From Tetraselmis striata (taxonomy: Eukaryota > Chlorophyta > Chlorodendrophyceae > Chlorodendrales > Chlorodendraceae): DNA of 64,000 bases. Shown here piece after piece: positions 12,385-23,700 of this stretch; position 1 is the first letter of the stretch, and every line of letters starts with the position of its first letter. The translations under genes and the position numbers were made by a program. The stretch lies in NCBI GenBank assembly GCA_006384855.1, contig VCJN01003073.1, forward strand, positions 62,001 through 126,000. Direction: 5' to 3'. Under the pieces are notes generated by a model, which was not told the origin of the DNA, made no database searches, and worked only from the letters and a program-made list of their open reading frames with translations.

Positions 12385-13560
12385 GGGCTCCCTATCGCTT
12401 TTCCAGTCGGATAGCCAGTCAGCCCGCAAGACTCCCCATGCTGCTTATATTTGCTTATTCGGTCGCCCCAGCGCGGGTGCTGGGCCTTTGCCCGCGCGGA
12501 GCTTCCGCGCTTCTCACTTGCCCTGGCCCCACGTGTGGTACTGATCCTTTATGGCTTCGCTCTACGTACGGATGGCTCGAACCGGAGCGCTACGGATTTC
12601 ATTGTGGATCATCTACCCATCTGCCCCGTAGCGAACTACAAGCACCGCATGCATACCGCGCTTTGAAGAATCTGTCGGCATCTATGGCAATTGACGCGGG
12701 GGCGGTGCTTGACCGGGACCGCTAGGGAGCCGGTGACTTGACCCTTGAGACGAGTGGGTTGCGCCCAGCGGACCGCTCGCAGCCGTCGGACTTGACGCTG
12801 GCGGGTGGGGCCGGCGTAGGTGCGATTACATGATCGACTTCGCATGCGTGTCCTCCACGATCTCCACTTGGAGCAACGACCCCCGCGGGTGCACCCCGGG
12901 GATCGCGGCGACCGAGGCGGAGCAGGGTAAGTTGGCAGCGGACCGGGCGTCTTCCGCCCCAGTGCGGGGTGTTCACCAGTACTACCCTTTTGTGGATGAG
13001 GACCGCGGCCGTCTAGGGAAGTCCGCTTTGACGGTGGTCTACATCTTCGCGGTGTTGCTGGCCGTGCGCAACTTCTCTGGCGGTCCTTCCGCCCCGACCT
13101 CATGCGCATGCTTCCTTCGTGGTCAGTCCGTTCAGGCACTTCGGAACTTTGTCGCTAGCCAGCATGCTGAGTTCCGCCGTCACCTGTCGCGCATACTATA
13201 CGGCGGGGGCTGTTGCAGCGGGTCTCTGCTTGCGTGCATGGTACCCTGGGCGGCATTCTCTCTACCGGTGTGCAAATGGCCAAGTCCGATGCGTGGGCTC
13301 GTGCCCATTATGCATCTTCTCGTGCTACTGCTTCCACCTCGCAGTTGTTGTAGAGGACCTTTCCGATTGTCCTTTTCTGGTGATTTTCTGATATGGCCTT
13401 CTGCAGCTAGCTCTTATGTAATTATTTTGCTCGTACTCGGTACCGGTGTAAATTACAAAACGGCCGCCAGCGCAAGTACAAAAACCACCGCTTTAAAAAA
13501 AGCATTAATGCTACAAGATCATTAGAAACCGCTTATCGGGGTCAATAAAGCGGATGATAA
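12385..13560 (+). mobile_element. Degraded retroelement 3' end (zinc-finger and endonuclease-like domain), copy A
   Basis: Closely similar over about 1 kb to copy B at 35008-36040; homology begins abruptly at GGGCTCCCTATCGCTTTTCC. The frame is broken here: pieces lie at 12438-12725 and 12830-13525. Recognisable are a Cys/His module (CPGPTCG, then DHLPICPV), then YMIDFACVSS, ATEAEQGKLAADRA and YYPFVDEDRGRLG. The pattern Asp, then Glu-x3-Lys, then a hydrophobic PFV(V/D)E block matches the C-terminal end of the reverse transcriptase element at 16564-19054 and suggests a PD-(D/E)XK-type endonuclease. No reverse transcriptase domain is present, so this is a 5'-truncated or decayed copy. Confidence 0.65.
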
Positions 13561-13579
13561 AAGCAGATAAATAAAAGCG

Positions 13580-13870
13580 GCCCGCGAGGCGGGATGGATG
13601 AGTGACGCGCGCGAACCTGGTAGAGAGTCCGGGCCAGCCCGCGGGCGTGTGAGCGATGGCGATCCACGCACCCGCTGTACATCTTCGGCAACGGGATGGC
13701 GGACGAATCTGCGCCGTCTAATCAGGCAGCGAGCACGCTCTCGAGCCGCGACCAAGCTCATCAGCCAGAGGAAATCTCTTGCGAGTAAGGCCTTTTGGTG
13801 AGCCCGGGTGGTGCACCGAGTGCCTCGCGAGGAGAGTAGGGCGGGGGCATCCCGATCCGCAACCACATTG
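13580..13870 (+). repeat. Dispersed repeat, copy 1
   Basis: Similar (roughly 70% by eye) to 52040-52320. Shared blocks include GATGGATGAG, CATCTTCGGCAACGGG/CAGCTTCGGCAAGGGG, GACGAATCT and GAGCCCGGGTGGTGC. Identity is unknown; no coding capacity is evident. Confidence 0.6.
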
Positions 13871-14587
13871 AAATTGAAATTGATTACAACGGCTAGTCTG
13901 CTGCGGCCACTAGCTCAGACAGAATTGTTATTAGAGCCTGCTATCTCTAGCCATGGTAGGGAACACTGGGTGTAATTACAGCTCAAGCTACCGGCCGTCC
14001 TATTGTGTGTCCTAGCCGCTCCTCCTTCCAACGGGTTGTAGCTAGGACAGCAGCAGCGCCCCCCTGCTGTCCCTACCTAAGTCAGGCCTATCCCATTCGT
14101 AGCTCAACAGGTAAGCTTATAGGCCGCCAAAGAGTCCCGCCGCCTACAGCTACTAAGGTGAGATGGGGGAAGGGGGCTGACCGGAATAGCTAAGTGTCGC
14201 TCAGTATATATCCACCGCTGAGCCGGCTAGTAGAGTTTGGCGTAGGCTGCGATGCCCTCTTTCACTGGAGTAGGGATTGTTATATATGTCTGGGGAGAAA
14301 TGTTGTTGTAATCAGCGATGGTATGTCCCCTGTTTCGGGCGGTACTGTCCTTATTGCGTGAAAGTATAGCACAGTGGCAGCACCGGTTGCAAGGCTTAGT
14401 AGCGGCCGGTATTCTTGGGTATGCCAGTTGGCTTGTCGCAACGGCGGATTGCGCGGCCATTACTGGTGTGAGCTGCCGGATTGGTGGGCTGTTTCGTCGT
14501 CATCAGTCTCCCACTCGCTGTCGGATTCGCGAGTGCCCGAGAGGCGTGGCTTGCTCCTGCTACGGTTGCGCGACCCTCGCGCGCACA
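13871..14587. other. Repeat-rich stretch without genes
   Basis: The segment around 13868-13990 (AAATTGAAATTGATTACAAC, then GGGTGTAATTACAGCTCAAGC) resembles 61018-61170 and is probably another dispersed repeat. No coding exons were recognised. Confidence 0.4.
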
Positions 14588-14700
14588 AGTACGCGAAGCC
14601 GCTGCCAAAGGCAGCAAGCTGGAAGATCGCAGGTGAGCTGGTAGTGGCTGTCCTAAGTAGCACCCCGGCCAGGAGCACAGGGCTCGCGGGCGATGGGGCA

Positions 14701-14981
14701 GCCCGTACTGAAAGAAGTTAAGTTCGCCCCGGGACATCGGCCGAAGCCGCCCCAACACTTGACCTTTTGCGCCAACTGCAGTCGTAGCTATGGCATAGCC
14801 CGTAATTGACCATTGCCCCATGCGAACCCCGAAGGGCTAATGCATCAACCGGGTATAACCGGGACACGCCGGGAGGACATTGCCGAAATAGATCGGCCAG
14901 GATTCGATCCCGGGACTACCTCTCGAGTACGAGACGACCGCTCAACCGAGCGGACAAGGGATATATTTGCCCGTACTGAAA
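14701..14981. repeat. 13-bp target-site duplication around the SINE
   Basis: Identical GCCCGTACTGAAA at 14701-14713 and 14969-14981; the corresponding unoccupied sequence at about 19494-19508 carries it once (GCCCGTCGTACTGAAA, with a 3-base difference). Confidence 0.8.
14714..14968 (-). mobile_element. tRNA-derived SINE with target-site duplication
   Basis: This 255-bp insertion is flanked by 13-bp direct repeats GCCCGTACTGAAA at 14701-14713 and 14969-14981. The empty site exists at about 19488 in the related repeat. On the minus strand the head (starting near 14968) is tRNA-like: an A-box-like CGGTTGAGCGGTC, an anticodon-arm remnant, and a B box GGATCGAATCC (plus-strand 14900-14910). The rest is a tRNA-unrelated body. 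The 19-base block at 14829-14847 recurs, reverse-complemented, in the second SINE at 51520-51538. The pol III promoter would be internal. The tail is not a clear poly-A or simple repeat. Confidence 0.8.
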
Positions 14982-15371
14982 CCTGATGGTATTGGTAACC
15001 TATCCGGTGGAAACAGACCGCAATACTGGTTACACTAGGACAGTGAAATTATTGGGAAATCCCATAAATAAGGTTTAGACTAGGATTGGGATGCAGTCCA
15101 CTTTCCATTACCGCAGGCTGCAGGCATGCTGTAGTAGCACTGAAACTGCTGAATATAGGGAAAGGCGGACAATAAAGGGCAAAGGGGCTGCCATGGCGGA
15201 TGCAGATAGAGGGGCATCAATCGTGGTGGAGGATGTAATATATCATTCAATTGCCTACTGAGGGGAAAAGCCCCATACTATGTGTACATTTGTGTGTGTC
15301 CAACGATGATGTCCCAACGCATGCATAGTTACTAAACACGCGTAAAACAGCATGATGGCATAAAAACTCCT

Positions 15372-15951
15372 CTAAGCCCCCGCCTCCTCATGCGCTGGCT
15401 CGGCTTCATACTGCTCCAGCATGGACTCCACCGGTTCCCATTGAAAGCGGCTGGCCTCCCCCTCCCCCTCGCCCTCAAGGACCTGGCTAGCTAGCCAATC
15501 CTCTCCGCACGGCTTGAGTAGATCCGCCGCCACGGCGCTGAAAGCAGCTTCCCCGTAGTACGATGCCAGTAGCTCCCTGACCTTGGTATCCAAGTCCATG
15601 TTCTTTGGAACGAAGACGCAGGCACCCATTGCATGTTATCCAGGTAGTTCATTCTATTTCTCAAGTGCATGGTGATAAAACCAGCAAGAGAGAACACGCG
15701 CTCGCACTCAATCTGTGAGCCATGCACACATAAATGCAATCCTAGCTGATTCAGAGATGAGGGGAAAGGAAGAAGGGGCATACGATGGTGAACCTGGTTT
15801 TCACCGGGTAGATGAACGTTAGCACTGCCTTGCCAAAGCGGGCACACACATCGGCGTACAATGTCTCTTTGACTTTGACTTTTGACACAGCCTTATGATG
15901 ATCTTTTTGACTTTGATGGTCTGCGGGAAGGGAGCAGACGGCAGCCAGCAA
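15372..15951 (-). pseudogene. hAT-family transposase C-terminal fragment
   Basis: The frame ending at 15491 contains SQIECERVFSLAGFITMHLR then NRMNYLDNM, the hAT C-terminal dimerisation motif (S-x3-ERxFS-x-AG then RxR). About 20 residues later the sequence continues in another frame (VFVPKNMDLDTKVRELLASY) to a stop at 15372, so there is a frameshift near 15630. Upstream pieces (KETLYADVCARFGKAVLTFI) lie in yet another frame. The catalytic core is absent. This is a decayed class II transposon; no terminal inverted repeats were identified. Confidence 0.65.
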
Positions 15952-16068
15952 ACATCAGCCAGCAGTAAAGGGGGGGTAAAGTCAGCAAGTGTGTTGTGTG
16001 TGTGTGGGGGGGTACCACATTTGCTTTGGCTTAGATCATGAGCACAGCCTGGTTGCAATGCTGGCCGC

Positions 16069-16112
16069 GGCGGCGGCGGTGCTTTCCTCTGGAGAAAAGC
16101 ACCGCCGCCGCC
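16069..16112. repeat. GC-rich perfect hairpin
   Basis: A 17-bp perfect stem, GGCGGCGGCGGTGCTTT at 16069-16085 and its complement at 16096-16112, with a 10-base loop. It lies between the hAT fragment and the reverse transcriptase element. Function unknown. Confidence 0.85.
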
Positions 16113-16269
16113 TCGTCTGCCATCGCCGTTGCGCCCTGCTTCGCGGCAGATTGGTCTCCCTCCATATAATTGACGAAGAGTGACGAGAGGAGGATGACAG
16201 GTAGTATCTGACAGTAGTACCATGTATCTGACTGTAGTATGGTAGTACCCTGGGTCGCATATGTCATAA

Positions 16270-16283
16270 CATAAGTACTTATG
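16270..16283. repeat. Palindrome CATAAGTACTTATG, element flank 1
   Basis: A 14-bp perfect palindrome preceded by ATGTCATAA. The same palindrome, preceded by ATGT, occurs at 19074-19087 on the other side of the reverse transcriptase element. It is a candidate target site or target-site duplication. Confidence 0.6.
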
Positions 16284-16563
16284 ACATAAGCATATAACTG
16301 TATTATATATTATAGTACTATATTTTATGTTAACATTATATGATTATGTCATAAGTTTTGTTAATTACATAAGGGCTTTCACAAAAGCGCACTACAAACA
16401 GAACTAACAGCAACTATGAAAGGTTGCGAGCAAAAGAGAGACACAAGCCTGAAACCAAGGTCCAGCAGGAGGACAGGGAGCCAAGAACCAAGAAGGAGAC
16501 AAGGGAACCACGAAGTCACTTAGCTGACAGGAACCAAAGGAACCCCCGCCCCGGGGCAGGCTA

Positions 16564-19054
16564 TCAGCCGCGGCGAGGACGCTTGCAGCCAATGACCCGG
16601 GTCATAGCAACACATGCCGACGAGCGACGCGACGCAGGCGCAGGAGCACCATCACGTGCCGCACGCGCGGCCGCGACCCCGCCAAGAACGTTGTCTGCAT
16701 GTGCCATGTTGATGAGCAAGGAGAAACGGCGGCGCCACGCAGACAAGAGCTGGCCGATTTTTTTGCCAGTGTGTGCGTGGCTAGCTTTCGCGAGCTCCAC
16801 CAAGAAAGCCTCGGCGTGCGGGGCCAGCGAGCCAAACTCGGAAACGGCGAAAGGAACAAAGCGAAGCATGCCGGCGGCGTTTCGGCCACCCTCGTCATAC
16901 TTCTGGATTTTGTGGCGCTCAGCAGCCCGCAAAGCAGTCGTTGGATCCGAGGTTGACACGCCGAGGATAGGCGCAATGGTGGTATCGACAGCAACCGTGT
17001 TTCCGCGGATACCGCCATACCCGAAAAGCCCAACATCGGCAGGCCGCCCGTCGCTGCCCTTCGGGAGAGAAACAAGCACCGACGGGTCCGTGAGGATATG
17101 GACACCCACGCCCAGCGCGGACTTCACGTCGTGGCAAATGTCGGAAAGGCCATGTGCCGCCCACTTGTGTGCGGCGTGATTGGAGTCGCCCCCAGAGCAA
17201 CGTGCCACGTGATCAGCGTATGCGACCGCCCAAGTTGAAGGAGTGAACTCCACGCCAGCATCCTCAAAACGGGCAAGCATACCTTGTACCGAGAAGGAGC
17301 AAGAAGCACAAGAGCATGGCTCGCCAAGGGAGAGGACAGGAGCCGCCGGAAGGCCAAATGGGCGGCAAGCGGAAACACGGAACATGGAATCGTAGTACTC
17401 AGGGGAACGCTCACGGACTTCACCAAGGCGACCCTCACTTGGAGGATCAGTCACCAGGAACGCTGTCGCAGCGCGTAAGAGGCGGCCTCGGAAGCGGTTG
17501 CTGTTAGGGCCGTTTGTAGGCATACGCGCAGCAAGCTTTGCGAAACGGACCGTGTGAATGCGGTGGCTCAGGGTTTCCTGTACTTTCCGCATGGAGTGCA
17601 AGGGGAAGTCCGAGTAATGCGGGATAGCTTGGAGGTCGGCTGCCGAGCGCATTGCAGACGCCGGCTCAGCCCCGGCGGCCGAGCAGCCGGCACGGGCAAC
17701 GTGGGAGCGCTTGGAGGGGAGCAACTTTAGGGCAGAGGCCAACGGCCCCGCTAGATCTTCGAGCACCGCGTCTCCACACTCGTCAACGACACGGGTATGA
17801 GCGGCGCGAAGCTCGATAGCCCACATCGGCGCCGACGCGTTGGCATCGAGCTCCAACGTTGGGGTGGCCAAAGCCTGGTGGATCGAGGACGCCCCAACAA
17901 GGTAGAGGCTATGAGGGCTGGATACGCCGGTCGGATCGGAAAAGAACGCCCCGGTGTCGCTCAGGGTGGTGTGTTGAGCACGGAGGAAAGACACAGCTTG
18001 GCCAACCACGAGGGCGGCAGCGCCGATGTGGGAGGCATCTGCTATAACCACATTATCGCCGATGCCGAGGCCCCCAAATTGGACCGGGAGGGACAGCTGC
18101 GTGCGCATGGAGGGCGTATCCAAGAGGTCGGGGCTAACACCCCATATGCCGGCAAGCGTTGAAAAAGCGGCGGCGCCTGCATCCTCGAGGAAAGACGTAA
18201 TAGTGTCGCCATACCCCTCGGATCGACCCAAGCCCCGAGGCGTGGAGCGGAGATGGTGGCCAAAACGACGGCCGCAAACTTGCAGCAAACGAGTAGCATT
18301 GTGGGAGTGGAAGTGGTCTGCCAAACCGATGAGCCGGGAGCCGAATTGGCGAAATCTTTCGACTGTTTTGTCCAACAGTTCCCGGGCGAAAGTGGCCGAG
18401 CCCACAGGGGCACCAAGCACCTTGATTCCGGACGAGGAGACTGCAACACCATGCAACAAATGCCCTAAAGGAAGGGCGCCGAACGGGGACGGAGAGCCAA
18501 GCTGACAATACGCCTGTCGTTTGCGAATGGTGAACCCAACGGCGGCAAAAGCGGACGGGCGGGGCCACCCATGTAGCAAGCGCAAGTCCATCGCCAGTGC
18601 CGACCAGGTTGACGTCGTCTGAGAAAGCCGCAAACACTGAGTGACTGGGGGCAGTCGCGCCGATGCGAGCATACACTCGGGCAGCGACGGCGGCGAACAT
18701 GATGAGGCCGAGGACGCAACCCTGGCGGGCCCCTCGACGGCTTGGAATCCGGAGAGAGGGACCGGGTTGGGAGCCGTCGAAAACGTACAGATTGGACTCT
18801 TGACCATAAAGCATGATCGCCGAACGCAATAGAGGCCGCCAAACAGGGTCCTCGAGCAGTGTGCGGAACATTTCGGAGCGGTAGAAGGAATTGAACGCGT
18901 TTTCGGCGTCAAGCTGCACCAAGACGAGGGATGGATCCGAGTCTAGGAGAGATCGCACAAGGAATTGAACTAGTTTCACACCACCCTTAACGCCAAAACC
19001 GAATTGGCCGCGGGCGGCAAGCCATTGGGCGATGGGCTCGCCATGAGCGCGCAA
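16564..19054 (-). mobile_element. Non-LTR retroelement: reverse transcriptase plus restriction-like endonuclease (5' truncated, one frameshift)
   Basis: The 5' part (frame ending at 18134) encodes reverse transcriptase: QFGFGVKGGVKLVQFLVRSL, LVQLDAENAFNSFYR with the first catalytic Asp, SRRGARQGCVLGLIMFA, and the catalytic FSDDVNLVG. Near 18570 the coding sequence shifts frame and continues for over 650 residues (FTIRKRQAYCQLG; GIKVLGAPVGSA) to a stop at 16564. Towards the end come a Cys/His cluster (CSCASC, DHVARC, H-x2-H) and RPADVGLFGYGG, VAVDTTIAPIL, AAERHKIQKYD and RFVPFAVSEFGS, consistent with a restriction-like endonuclease. The order RT, zinc finger, endonuclease matches RLE-type LINEs. 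The fingers region and start are missing at about 19054, so the copy is dead unless the frameshift is a sequencing error. Confidence 0.85.
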
Positions 19055-19073
19055 GAAATGTCATAAGAGATGT

Positions 19074-19087
19074 CATAAGTACTTATG
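19074..19087. repeat. Palindrome CATAAGTACTTATG, element flank 2
   Basis: Second copy of the palindrome at 16270-16283, about 20 bases beyond the 5' end of the retroelement frame. Confidence 0.6.
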
Positions 19088-19375
19088 TTTTATGATCCGG
19101 CGCAGAAGCGGAATTGTGCTTTATAAACCCCCCGCCCCAACGGGGACCCCCCGCTCTAATTCCATACCGTGCGAATCGCCACCCGAAAACGTCCGAGCTG
19201 CAAAGCCATGGCAAAACGGAAAGCGACTTCCAACCGCACGAGTTGGGAAAACCACGTTACCGAGTGGATGTTTAATATATCACTGCCGATGATGTAACAT
19301 ATGTGCGTGGCACGGCGACTCACTACCGGGAAAAGGAAACTCGGTGCGGACTACTTGATCAGCCCATGCGATCCT

Positions 19376-19620
19376 CGCGCGTACAAGTACGCGAAGCTGC
19401 TGCCGAAGGCAGCAAGCTGGAAGATGGCATGCGTGCTGGTAGTGGCTGTCTTAGGAGCACCCCGGCCGGGAGCGCAGGGCTCGGGCGATGGGGCAGCCCG
19501 TCGTACTGAAACCTGATGGTACTGGTATAAACTTAACCGGTGGAAACAGACCGCCGTAGTACTGGTTGCACTAGAACAATTAAATTATTGGGAAACCCGC
19601 CCACACAGGTTTAGATCATA
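19376..19620 (+). repeat. Dispersed repeat, copy 2 (uninterrupted)
   Basis: Matches 14588-14713 joined to 14969-15082 and serves as the empty-site reference for the SINE there. No coding capacity recognised. Confidence 0.75.
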
Positions 19621-20706
19621 CCGTACCCGTATCCATAGTCGCTACACACCACCAGTCATTAAACTACAGGTATAAGGATCAGCATATGCTTATGATGCTG
19701 CGCGCAGTATAGTGCTGGACAGCCAGCAGGTAGTGGTCGAGCGCCGTGTGGTCCGAAGTGCACTCGGAATGTCCATAAAAGTGAATTTAACAGGCTAGCA
19801 AGGACGGTCCAAAAACAGCTGCCGGACGCGGCCTTCGGTGCCCGTACATCAGGTACCCTGTATCCGTTAGGCGGCCGAGCGCCGCCTTCTTGCTGCTTGC
19901 TGCTGATTGCCCGCGCAGCCCGTCACGCCGCGCGCTGTTATTTTACGAGGTGCTCACGGGCTAACGGAGTGCCCGGCAGTCAGTGTGCAATCGGTGGCAG
20001 GGGATGCGGGCAGGGCAACGGTGCATTGTGTCCTATTCCCTACCCGCCACTCTGCTGCAACCCACTCCGCACGGTGCTCTGTGCCGTTTCGCGGCTCGGC
20101 CTAGTGCCCGTCGGGCTTCCAGAACAATATAGGCGGTGTTGTAGAGGGCGGTACGAAGTAAGGCGTCTTGGCGCTTCTGCTACGACTTTTGGCGCCTGGG
20201 TACTGCGGGTGCAAACCGTGCCTCCTGCACAGAACTGGCGGATATATGGCGGACGCGGTCCTGGGGACCGCACCGTGAATATGCGGGGGGTGCTGCTTGC
20301 CGAGACCACCTGACCCAGCGGGGTCGCCATGCCGCACGTCCTACTGACACGCAAGGAGTACCCACCAACTGCAGCAGAGGTGCCCTCTGCTAACAAAACC
20401 AAACCCTCCCTCACATCCCAGCACGCATGTAGCTGCGCCATCTGTCGAGTGTGCACTGTTGTCTTACTTGTGCCGTAACTTAAGGGGCCAGGCGCCTGCG
20501 TTTCGTTTTTGACCTCACCACATGTCAGCCACATTGCCAAAGCAGAAGGGTCATGCTTACCTCAGTGCTCACAGGAGAGGAAAACAGTTGTGGCTTGAGC
20601 TTGTCATCCGTGAGGCGCTATCTACGACGCATCTCTTCACTGGATAGCATGTGCAGGACCATTTGATTTCCCGGCATAACATACCCCTTGAAATTACCCC
20701 CAGACC
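19621..20706. other. Upstream region of the cyclase gene
   Basis: No gene accepted. A 166-codon minus-strand frame at 20040-20540 is open, but a competing frame is open too and no splice structure supports it. The region between the repeat at 19620 and the ATG at 20707 should contain the cyclase promoter; no TATA box or other element could be assigned. Confidence 0.4.
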
Positions 20707-23700
20707 ATGGCAGGGGCAGGTGTACCGCAACGGCCCCTGCAAGCGAGAACCGCCTGTGAATGGCGCTCCAAGCAGCAGCCAGCACGGAGGTCTATCAGAG
20801 CGGTTCTTTGTCTTATACTGATGTTACTCCATGGCAGTGCTGGAGTGCATGCCCAGGACTCGGCCAGGACATCCAGGTACGTCGCTTCCACGGCAGAGCA
20901 TTGACATCTGTAGCCACATAGGGAGAAAAAGCACTTGCGCGGCTGCGGAATGAGAATGCAGCGGATTTTGGAGGCCTGACTGCCCGACATGGTGTGCTCA
21001 ACAGTACCGACGCGGCAATTCTAGTAGCATTCAAGGACTTCTACAATGCTGAGTATGCCAGCATGTCTGGCGGGGGAGCTCAGGATCTGTTTGAATCCTG
21101 GCTGGGTTTCGACCCCTGCGTGGAGCAGTGGGCCGGTGTACAGTGCGAGGTGTCAGCGGAGGATCCGGCGGTGCTTCGGGTTACGGGGCTCAACGTCACT
21201 GGCAGGGCGAACAGCTATTTGCAGGTATGGCGATCCAGTTTCATGTGCGCGCTCTGCAGTGTGCTATCGAAGCGACATGGACTTTCTATCTACAATACCG
21301 TTTGCTGCCACCAAGCCGGCAGTCAGACCCTTGATATGCTGATTAATGGCAACATCCACGGATCACCGCACCCACAGGGCCCGCTATTTGGAGGCATCAG
21401 CAGCCTAGACAAGCTGAATGTGCTTGATGTCTCAAACAACAAACTGAGGTATGGTGTTTTGCCGCACGGGTACCCCGCTTGCGTATGTCACTTCTGATGC
21501 AGCCACAGATTACGGAGCGAGGTTAACTCATTTACCAAGTTCTCTAATAGTAATGCATGTGGCATCCCCGAACAGTGGGCATGTTCCTGCAGAGTACAAC
21601 CAACTGCTCAACCTGGCGGAGCTCAGAGTGCAAGGGAACATGATATCGGGGCTTCTGCCAAGCTTTATTGTGCAGTTGCGGATTCGCTCTGCCAACCTTG
21701 CTGGAAATCAGTTCTACGGGCAGTTACCTCAGGTATGGCAGCCAGATGACTTTTGCTCCCCAACAGGTGGATTTTGCCTGAATTGGGCAGGCATCTGCGG
21801 CCAATCTAACCTATCACTGTGTGCGCATCAGGCGTGGTGCGGGCGCAATTTCACAGTTGATGTGCAGGACAACGCCCAGCTGTGTGGTAAGAGCTCTCGT
21901 TACCCATTCTTTTTATTGGCTGCTAAAATTGGTCATCGGGCAGGCTGAGCATGCATCTGGCACCAATGATGGTTTCATATCCTTCAGGTGAAGTCCCTAC
22001 ATGTGCGACTGGAGCGCCCTACGCCAGCTTGGTTGGGCTTTCTGGCACTGGAATTGGGCAGACCAGCCCTGAGACCTGCGACATAAGCCCTCCTGCATGC
22101 GGTGACGCATGCCACGTTCGTGTATTTGACTACATCATGGGCAAAACCAACGTACCTTATTCCTTTCAGGGCTTCCAGGACGCAGAAAGCGGAGTTGAAC
22201 GGTAAGGCGCACTCTTTCGCCCATTCCATGAAGCGCAGATTCGTGCGCCACTTCCTAAGGGATTTTGTTTGCCAGGTACGAGGTCGCCTTGTCAAGATTC
22301 GAGCATTATCAGGACTACGGGACAGCAGATGTGGTGTCCTTCTACCCCTTTGATGGGGACATCACCACCTATGTTGGGTCCGACCTCATTGAGTTCAACG
22401 GAACTGTCGTTCTGCTTGGTGAGCCACACCCTGTCACCTCCTTCCAACATGTCTAAGTGCCCTGTGACGTGTCCTGAGTATGCCGGTACTCTATCTGCGC
22501 CATGTTTACATGCCGAGCATTTGTCTCGCCAGGCTCGCAACTAGTGGAGGGAGAGCGGTATGTGGTGCTCATCCGGGCAACAAATGGCTGGGGACTATCA
22601 ACCACAAAAGCCTCCAACCCGACGCTTGTTACTGTGTGGTCACCTGTTCCTGGCTATGTCTTCAATGGGTAAGCCCCCCCCCCCCCCCCCCCCCCTCTCT
22701 CTCCAAAACACCCGCCCTCTTTGGTTGCCTTGGACGGCATGGCCTTTACTGTGCGGACTTGCCCCCTTCGCGTGCAGTGGCGACTGCAAGAATCACGAGT
22801 ACACTACCGAAGTAGACAGCCTCACTGCATGTTGGGTGGGCTTCATCGACCGAGTTGTTGGCATTGAGGGCTTTCAGGTTAAGATTGTCAACCATAACAG
22901 CACACATGTGCACAGTGAGCAATGGTTCCCGGAAAGCGCACAGAACACCAGCGTTTCCATCTCGGCTGGAGGATGGCCGCTCACGGTAGGTTCACTGTGC
23001 ACCGACTATGCCTGCCAGACTACATGTCCCTGCCTCCAAGTGCTGCATTGGCCCGACATAGCACGGATTCGAGTCATTTCCAACATGCACAATGGTGTCT
23101 CTTGCAGGTTGGGGAGCTTTACAGAGTGAGGGTTGTAGCGGTCAATAAGGCAGGCCGCTCGTCAGGGCCGGGCGACTCTGCACCGATCCGAGTCGTTGCA
23201 GCTCAGGACCCCACAAACATCATTGGAGGCACAGTGGTACATGCCACCTTTAAACCCCTACCTTTGGATTTCAGTGTTGTCTGAATGTGGTTTGTGGTTT
23301 GTGTCTCAGATGGCACTGACTACATGTTCCAACAGTCTTACCAGGGCCTTGCCATTGCCTGTGTTGCTGCCTTGCAGGGATTAACTATAGCTGTCTCCGT
23401 GGTGCTTGTTCTGCTTCTATCGGCCATTGCAGCTGCAAGTTACTTCATGTACAAAAGGTTTGCTCACCTCAGCATGCCTGAGCCAAATGCGGTTTCAAAA
23501 GCCTGCAGGGTTGATGTTCACTAGTGGTGTGTCTTAGTCTGCTGACGCCCCACCCAACCCCCGTGGGACTCCTGTCTCAATCATCCTGCAGAGTAGTGCT
23601 CCGCAAAAAGGTGCAGCGGCGTGCACGGGAGCATCAGGCCATGGTGAAAGCTCTGATGTCCTCGCTTGAGCAGGCAGATGGTGATGATGCCCTGACAGGC

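Larger units (their letters stand above)
14588..15082 (+). repeat. Dispersed repeat (split by a SINE), copy 1
   Basis: Positions 14588-14713 and 14969-15082 together match the uninterrupted copy at 19376-19620: CACAAGTACGCGAAGC, GGCAGCAAGCTGGAAGAT, GGGGCAGCCCGTACTGAAA, then ACCTGATGGT, CCGGTGGAAACAGACCGC, ATTATTGGGAAA and GGTTTAGA. The 255 bp between the halves are the SINE. No coding function is evident. Confidence 0.75.

Noticed and set aside
14900..14968. A minus-strand tRNA gene
   Set aside because: A and B boxes are present but the anticodon arm does not fold with a 7-base loop, and the segment is the head of a SINE bounded by a target-site duplication.
20040..20540. 166-codon minus-strand open frame upstream of the cyclase
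   Set aside because: Several frames are open in this GC-rich stretch, there is no ATG with good context, no family resemblance and no coherent splice sites.
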